A stretch of 64,000 bases of DNA. Origin: Lycorma delicatula (lineage: Eukaryota; Arthropoda; Insecta; Hemiptera; Fulgoridae). Location of the stretch: assembly GCF_047948215.1 (NCBI RefSeq), contig NC_134464.1, positions 32,487,020-32,551,019 on the forward strand, given 5' to 3'. Shown here in pieces: positions 58,220 to 64,000 of the stretch (position 1 is its first letter; the number at the start of each line of letters is the position of its first letter). The notes beneath the pieces are model-generated. The model had not been told where the DNA came from. It ran no database searches and saw only the letters and a program-made list of their open reading frames with translations. Position numbers and translations under genes: made by a program.

Positions 58220-58945
58220 GTTATGTTAAGATTTAAAATAATAATTTGTAAGTAATCATTGGTATCCAGAAGTTGGTTTGTTTGCTATACGTACTTACAG
58301 CATTTTTTATTTTGAAAATATTGATGTAGACAATAACTATCGATATAGAGATCTTTCGATGAATGTATGACATTAATTTAGTAAAAGAAGTTAGAGGTTA
58401 TTTATTTACACGTTTTTGTTAATGATTTACTATAGGCCCGCAGCGAAAATGTTACAAGGTTTATTTTTCATTACACATGATTTTGTTAAATGTTTTTACC
58501 ACTTGTAACTAAATAACGTTCATGAATTTAGCGTTAAAAAAAATCATGTATTTATGTATATATGCCTTTTTTTCTAGTGCTGAGATAACAATGGTGTTAC
58601 ATACCTTCTAACATTTAATACATGACGACAGAAAATCTTTACAAACTTATAAGTAAACACCAAAAAAACCCTCTTCCCCATCCCAAAAAAAAAACAATAC
58701 AAAAAGTTTTTCTGTAAATTGTTATATAAACTGTACATTACTGGAAATTTATAGATCACCCCATATGTATTAAAAATGCTTAATAACTACTTTTACTTAT
58801 TAATTAGCAGATCCATTGCGGCTTCGCCCGCGCTATATGGTTACTTGCGTTTCCCGTCGCACTCAGCGGATGTTTAGCCGGTTAGGGCTCTGCAACCTGG
58901 ACCCCGTGTTCAATAAACTCATGCTTGAGAAAGTAATAATGATAA
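58220..58945. other. No recognised gene; one GC-richer patch
   Basis: 58805-58915 is GC-richer (GCGGCTTCGCCCGCGCT) and looks like part of an interspersed repeat, but no second copy exists in the window. Confidence 0.4.
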
Positions 58946-58946
58946 A

Positions 58947-59204
58947 TAAAAATTAAAATTCAATTTATAAAAATTATCGGTGTACTGTAATTTCTTCAGA
59001 GCAACAGTTTGGTCAGTACAAGAACTACTAAATCGTTTTTAAGAAATACTGATAACTTATTTTTTAATTCTGATTACGTATTTCTTGAACGAAGCCACGA
59101 CTGTATATTTAAAAACGATTTAGTAGGTCCTGTACTGACCAAATTGTTGCTCTGAAGAAATTACCGTACACCGATAATTTTTATAAATTGAATTTTAATT
59201 TTTA
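58947..59204. mobile_element. Fold-back element with about 96-bp arms
   Basis: 58947-59042 is the near-exact inverse of 59109-59204. For example, ATTATCGGTGTACTGTAATT on the left answers AATTACCGTACACCGATAAT on the right. There are about five differences over the whole arm, and the spacer is 66 nt. No coding capacity. It may be a MITE with long TIRs; no clear target duplication was found. Confidence 0.85.
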
Positions 59205-59206
59205 AC

Positions 59207-59985
59207 AAACTTTCTGGGCATGCTCTACTGGTGAAAATAAACAATAAAATCAATATAAACGTAGATTTGAAAACGCTTCGTTAGACTATAATTTGATTAA
59301 GGTAGGCTGTAATTCTTGAGACCCATATTGAGGGGTAAATTTAGTGGTTTTATATGGAATCTGACTTAAAAAGTTGAAAAAAAAAATTGGCCTCAACAGT
59401 ATTTTTAGTAGTTTTTTGAGAAATCTGTGGTAAAAGATAAACGATTGGGGTAAATAAATACACTAATTTATATTTGGAGAAAAATAACTTTGTTAATGAG
59501 TAATAAACACATAAAAGTTTTAAGCAAAAGTTGTAGAAAAATTGGTTTTGAATACAATGATAAATAAAATCCACAAAAACAAAATATAAACGTAAGAATT
59601 TTGAAGTTTATTAAACGAAACAAAATACATCAAACTTGGTGGCAGATTTTGATTTATTTATGATTTACGCCAAACATAAATAGTGCGTTTTTCGAATCCA
59701 ATCTTTGGTTTTTTATTCCAGATTTCTCAAAAACGACTAAAAATACAGTTCTGAGATATACTTTTACCGGTGTTATCAGGTCAGATTCTATATAAAACAA
59801 TTAAATTTATCCTTAATTCGGATACGAAATATTACAGACTGGCTTAAGGCGCAAAAATCAGGACGAAATGTTTCACCAGCCGACACTCACTAACGAAGCG
59901 TTTCCGAACCTATGTTTAGACAAGTTTTTTCTTTATTTTCGCGATAGAACATGTCCTGAAAGTTTACGTAGTCTTTAATCATCCT
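59207..59985. repeat. Family C repeats 4 and 5, inverted pair
   Basis: 59207-59640 reads AACTTTCTGGGCATGCTCTACTGGTGAAAATAA and onward in plus orientation. 59640-59985 ends, in reverse, AACTTTCAGGACATGTTCTATCGCGAAAATAA. Both halves share GAATCTGAC, CAG(T/A)ATTTTTAGT, GAGAAATCTG and ATTGGG motifs. The pair could be one long-TIR element (about 780 bp) or two insertions. Confidence 0.65.
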
Positions 59986-60166
59986 GAATTAAGTGAGTCA
60001 TATCAGATTATTAATTATTTGAAAATACCTTCGTTGTTTAAAAGTTAACTTCTTTCCAACGTAAAGGCAAGAATAATTATCAATTCCCCCTCTTTTATCT
60101 CCTACCCAACCCCTCCTCCTAATTTCACCCCAATTTATTTGATACTTGGTAATGTGACTAAAATAA

Positions 60167-60167
60167 C

Positions 60168-60204
<37 letters not shown>
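60167..60204. repeat. (AAT)n microsatellite
   Basis: About 12 AAT units. Confidence 0.9.
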
Positions 60205-60334
60205 TGGTTCGTTGGAAAATTGATGTGCACTGGAATTATGGAAATGTAATGACGAATCTTCATTATTACTTTGCAGCTTTGTTTCAATATTTTATAAATG
60301 AATATTACAATAACTGGAATAGTTCATAAAAGGT

Positions 60335-61290
60335 GCTGAAATTGAGTTCTTACAACAGTGCACACGTTTTAATTTGTTTGCAAACACTTAATCAACTGAT
60401 GTACTGGAATGTCTCGACGTATGCGGTTTTTAGTTCCGTCAATCGTGATTGGTTTGTTCCGATACACTGCTTGTTTCGCAACCCCTATAGAATGTTATCT
60501 GGGCTACAAACTCCTCAAAATGATTCGTTCACCAGCCATTTTGTAAAAAGGCCATTGACCCGTTCGTTGTGTGCACTGTGGCGCCTTCTTGTTGGAATCA
60601 ATCCTGATTGATTTTCACCTATGTTAACTTACTAATGAAGTCCGTTAAAACAGTGCAATAACGATAACTATTAACTGTATTTTCAAAAAAAAAGATTGGA
60701 CCCACAATGCGCGTTCTACTCACACTGAACCAGACTCAAATTTTCGTTTCACGAAAAGACTTTCCGTGTAATTTATGGGGGTAAGTTGTCGACCACAGTT
60801 GTGTATTTTGTGAATTAATATACTCTTCCAGATAAAATCACACTTCATCTGTAAAAAACCTAATGTCGGGGATACCTACGGAACTTTGGTCAATAAAACA
60901 ACAATAATTTTAGTCTTTTGGAATGATCTGTAAATTTCAGTTCTTGAAAACACATTAATTTGTAGGGAAAAAGTTTCAATTTTTTTCTTATAGCTTTATG
61001 TGAGGTAGCAAGTCTTGCTGCTGTGCTCAAGTACCTTAATGTGCTTTTAGCCATAGCATCCGAAATATCAAGCAGCTAGTGTTCGTTTACTTTAAGAGGT
61101 CTTCCACTTCGATCAGCGGCTTCAACAGAGCCTGCTGCCTGAAATTTTTCGATAAGAATTGCAACTGCACTGCGGTGAGGAATATTTGGAAACTTTACAG
61201 AAACTTGTGCTTCACTCAATCAGTATAATTATCACCTTCACGAAAGACTTGTTTAATAAGAAAAATTCGCTTTTTTGCCAAAATAACCAT
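60335..61290 (-). pseudogene. Mariner-related transposase relic
   Basis: Minus-strand start MVILAKKRIFLIKQVFREGDNYTD at 61290. It contains a decayed HTH region, then RFFTDEVWFYLEEYINSQN-like sequence (first Asp, about 60850) and ETKI.VWFSVSRTRIVGPIFF (60720). FQQEGATVHTTNGSMAFLQ follows (second block, about 60590; Asp replaced by Glu). The third block is lost, with only FYRGCETSSVSEQTNH readable. Stops and frameshifts throughout. It is closest in wording to the 51210 lineage. Confidence 0.75.
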
Positions 61291-61314
61291 TAAGTTTCTC
61301 GCAACGACTGATTC

Positions 61315-61740
61315 CGATAAACGAAAAACACGAAACGAAACATGTTCTATCACAACTCAACAACTAACGTCTTGCTTTATTACTGAGCAACGTCCAACAA
61401 ACCCACAAAGCAACCAATCTAACGCTGAAAGAACAGATAGCACTGCATAATTCTAAAGCATACTGTACAGCGACTTTACGAACCTACTGAATAATAATAA
61501 AATTTATTTGTTAGAGACCTGTTTGACAGCTCACCAAATTATGAATGTATGCAATCATCACAACAAATTGTTCGAATAATAACCTCTCTAGAACTATCTC
61601 ACTTATGACCGGAATGTATGAAAAATTGTTGTTCAGAATTTTTTGATTATATTAATTAATTTAGGTACTTCAAATGTTAAGAAGTCCATAAGTCGAGTTC
61701 CAAAAACTTTTGACCCATTCACAATACTTTTCTTTATGCA
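61315..61740. other. No recognised gene
   Basis: Sequence between the transposase relic and the family B repeat; no inverted end matching the other side of the relic was found. Confidence 0.4.
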
Positions 61741-61746
61741 CTGTTA

Positions 61747-62512
61747 GGTAGATTTCATACGAAAGCTAACTAATTTTAATGGGTACCATGACTCGACTTC
61801 CGGAAAATTTCGACATATCTTCGCGTTTCACATCCCCCAGACCCCAAAACCACCGTCAGCTCAGAAGTTTGAACATACATTTATATATATTTCACTTTCT
61901 TGTGGACACGGTAAATGCTTAATTTTGCGCCAAGCACTTTCAAATTGTTCCTTAAAAATAACTCGTCCTAAAATATCAGTCGAGTTCGTTATTGGGCAAA
62001 ATCGGACCATGGGGGTGGAAATGGGGACTTTTACAAAAAAAAAATCACTATAACTTTCTTATTAAGTAAAATATCGAATTCTTTTAAAGTTCCTACTATT
62101 TTTTGGATAAGAACCGAAAACGTATGTAAGTAAAGTTTTTTATATCACCAACCATTGGCTCAGGGGGTGAAAAAAGGGGTTTCGAAGAAAAACAATCATA
62201 CCTCCTTAATAGGCACAGTATCGAATCGGTATTAAATGGTTAATATCCTCTAAATATTACCTAACACTTTTGTCTGAAATAATTTTTGATATGACCAACC
62301 CTTACAGCAAGGAATAACAAAAATGTTGCTGGAATTGTAAAAAGATGGGGCTTGTCGTATTCTAAATATGTGAAACTTTTTTCACATGCAACCATTGTCG
62401 TATTGAGTAAATTTGACGTTTTTTTAACTTTAGGGTGGAAATCTCTTTTATCCCCTACCTAGCACCGGTGAAATCTACCTCCGCCTTCCGGCGTGCCGAA
62501 AGGGAATTTTTT
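61747..62512 (+). repeat. Family B repeat, copy 3
   Basis: Full-length: starts GGTAGATTTCATACGAAAGC, ends CCGGTGAAATCTACCTCCGC..TTCCGGCGTGCCGAAAGG. Same internal order as 36503-37252. Confidence 0.85.
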
Positions 62513-62519
62513 ATACTAT

Positions 62520-63400
62520 AATAGCCGGGTAAGTAAAAATAGCAGAGATACATTAATAAATGTATTCACAATTACAATTTTTTTAAGGAGTTAGCTTAAC
62601 ACTATAAAAATTTCAGAGATCTTTTAAGAAATTCATGTTTCCGTAATTAAACAGAAACTGTACAAATTTATTTTTTTCTCAATTAATTACGATAATTATT
62701 ATTTTAATTACTAATGAATTTAATTACAAAACTAGATCATTTAACTTAATTTAAGATTGAATTATCTCACTTCTACATACAAGTTAATAAGACTACCACA
62801 CCAGAAATTTCCAACATTTAGACAATAAATATTCATTAGTTGAACTGACTACGTTTGTCAAAGAATGAACGAACATTGTTTCCTTTGTAACGACATCACC
62901 AAATGAAAATTTGGTCGTAAAAGATATAGGTTTATATAACGCCACGCCTTTCTTTCTCAAATTGAAATGTAACTCAATTTGCTGGTACATGGTTTCGATC
63001 TACATTCCCCTTAATTGATGGATTTGTAACTAACTCTCTACTTCAACTCATACTACTTTCTTAAAAAAAAAAAGAAATAAAAACACCGGACTACCGACGG
63101 TGACACTCCTACTCCCCGTTTAGATAGTTGAAATAAATGAGGATTGTGTAACTTTTTCTTTTATATTAATACAGCGCAGGTTTAGATATTTTTACACAAT
63201 TTTTATCCTTTTCATTTAATATTTCTTTTCTTGTTACTTTTTCACCAATTAAAACGTAAAAACCTTTTTTGAGAGTTATTAAAGCAATCAAAACTAATAT
63301 GCTTTTATAACAAAACTCATTAAAAAATTAATTTTTCGAAAAAACATAAACTATTCTGATCCTTTGATTAGATTTCATTGAAAGATAATAATTAAAAATC
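62520..63400. other. AT-rich stretch, nothing recognised
   Basis: A 65-codon minus-strand frame (62793-62990) has no family motif. Confidence 0.4.
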
Positions 63401-63403
63401 TGT

Positions 63404-64000
63404 GAACATCACATGACTTCCTTGTACGCCTATTAAATTACATATATTTTTCATTACATTTATTTTTTCATTTTTTTTTTTTTATTATTGAATTATTATT
63501 TATGGTCATTTTTTTCTTCAATCACAAGTTAATAATTCTTAATAAATCAATCTATTTAAATTAAAAAAAGTAAAAAAAAAAAGGAAATGAAATCGTTTTC
63601 TCGCCGAAGTGCTTTCCCCTTATATGACCCAAGTATTTCATTAATTAAACTTTTATTTGGCTATAACTCTGGAACCAATGAAAATAAGTACCACTTATGA
63701 TAAATCGTCGAAAAGCTCTCAATGAGGACTTATTATTGCAGTTAAGAAAAAGTTAAAAATCCAATTTTTTGGGGAATTTTGGGCTTTTTTGAACACTTTT
63801 GGTTCAGTCGATTACAATAAAAAAAAGGGAAGGTGCACAACTAGATATTACAACAGTCTTAAATCAAAATTTCATCATCCTACGGTTAATCGTTTTTGAG
63901 TTATGTGAGATACCTACGTACGTACAAATGTCACGCCGAAACTAGTCAAAATGGATTCAGGGATGGTCAACATGGATATTTCCGTTGAAATATGAAAATC
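63404..64000 (-). repeat. Family A repeat, copy 7, cut by the window end
   Basis: Starts with the reverse of the family's right end (CATCACATGACTTCCTTGTACGCCTATTAAATT) and runs to the window edge at TTTCCGTTGAAATATGAAAATC. The B-box-like segment is degenerate in this copy. Confidence 0.9.

Noticed and set aside
1..64000. CRISPR array, bacterial operon or prophage
   Set aside because: No regularly spaced direct repeats, no ribosome-binding sites or operon layout; base composition and repeats are those of an animal genome.

Overview
The window is AT-rich, eukaryotic, gene-poor DNA, and no host gene can be supported in it. Its content points to an arthropod, most likely an insect with a large repeat-rich genome. 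The signs are several divergent IS630-Tc1-mariner transposase lineages, an R1-clade non-LTR retrotransposon, RTE-like LINE debris, tRNA-derived SINEs and many (TA)n tracts. A hemipteran is my best guess, but it rests on recalled family resemblance only. Nearly everything recognisable is mobile DNA. The only open, full-length protein gene is a mariner transposase on the minus strand (20648..21763). It lies in an element with 31-bp inverted ends and a TA target duplication.

Layout. 1-660: two tRNA-derived SINEs (family 1) in tandem. 2.4-3.6 kb: RTE-like reverse-transcriptase relic. 4.8-5.7 kb: dead mariner-related transposon interrupted by a SINE of family 2 and abutted by a family-3 SINE. 6.4-7.0 kb: isolated GC-rich, highly structured block. 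9.1-10.1 kb: duplicated A-rich unit. 11.0-13.2 kb: another dead transposase and two 3'-end pieces of the R1-like LINE, with a cluster of hairpins. 14.6-15.1 kb: transposase N-terminus. 16.56-19.57 kb: a Tc1 element split by a 1706-bp CACTR-ended element. That insert made a TAA target duplication and carries a broken copy of a widespread arthropod protein family. 20.6-21.9 kb: the intact mariner. 24.3-25.6 kb: mariner-related element inserted into an older repeat. 26.6-27.0 kb: internally deleted mariner. 27.3-29.8 kb: R1-clade LINE relic with a 68-bp tRNA-like insertion in its reverse transcriptase. 32-45 kb: mostly AT-rich DNA with SINEs, LINE ends and several TIR repeats. 46-54 kb: three more dead transposons, an RTE-like LINE split by a repeat, and SINEs. 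54-64 kb: AT-rich DNA, long fold-backs, one more transposase relic and further TIR repeats.

Three non-autonomous repeat families recur and are named here for convenience. Family A has TIRs beginning ACTTCCTTGTACG and seven copies. Family B has subterminal GGTAGATTTCA and three copies. Family C is about 0.4 kb and includes one inverted pair. Precise insertion junctions give a relative order: R1 before the tRNA-like insert, Tc1 before the CACTR element, family A before one mariner-like element, family C before a SINE, and an RTE-like LINE before family B.

All protein assignments come from reading translated frames and recalling family motifs; no database search was possible. Boundaries of decayed elements are approximate unless inverted ends and target duplications are stated.
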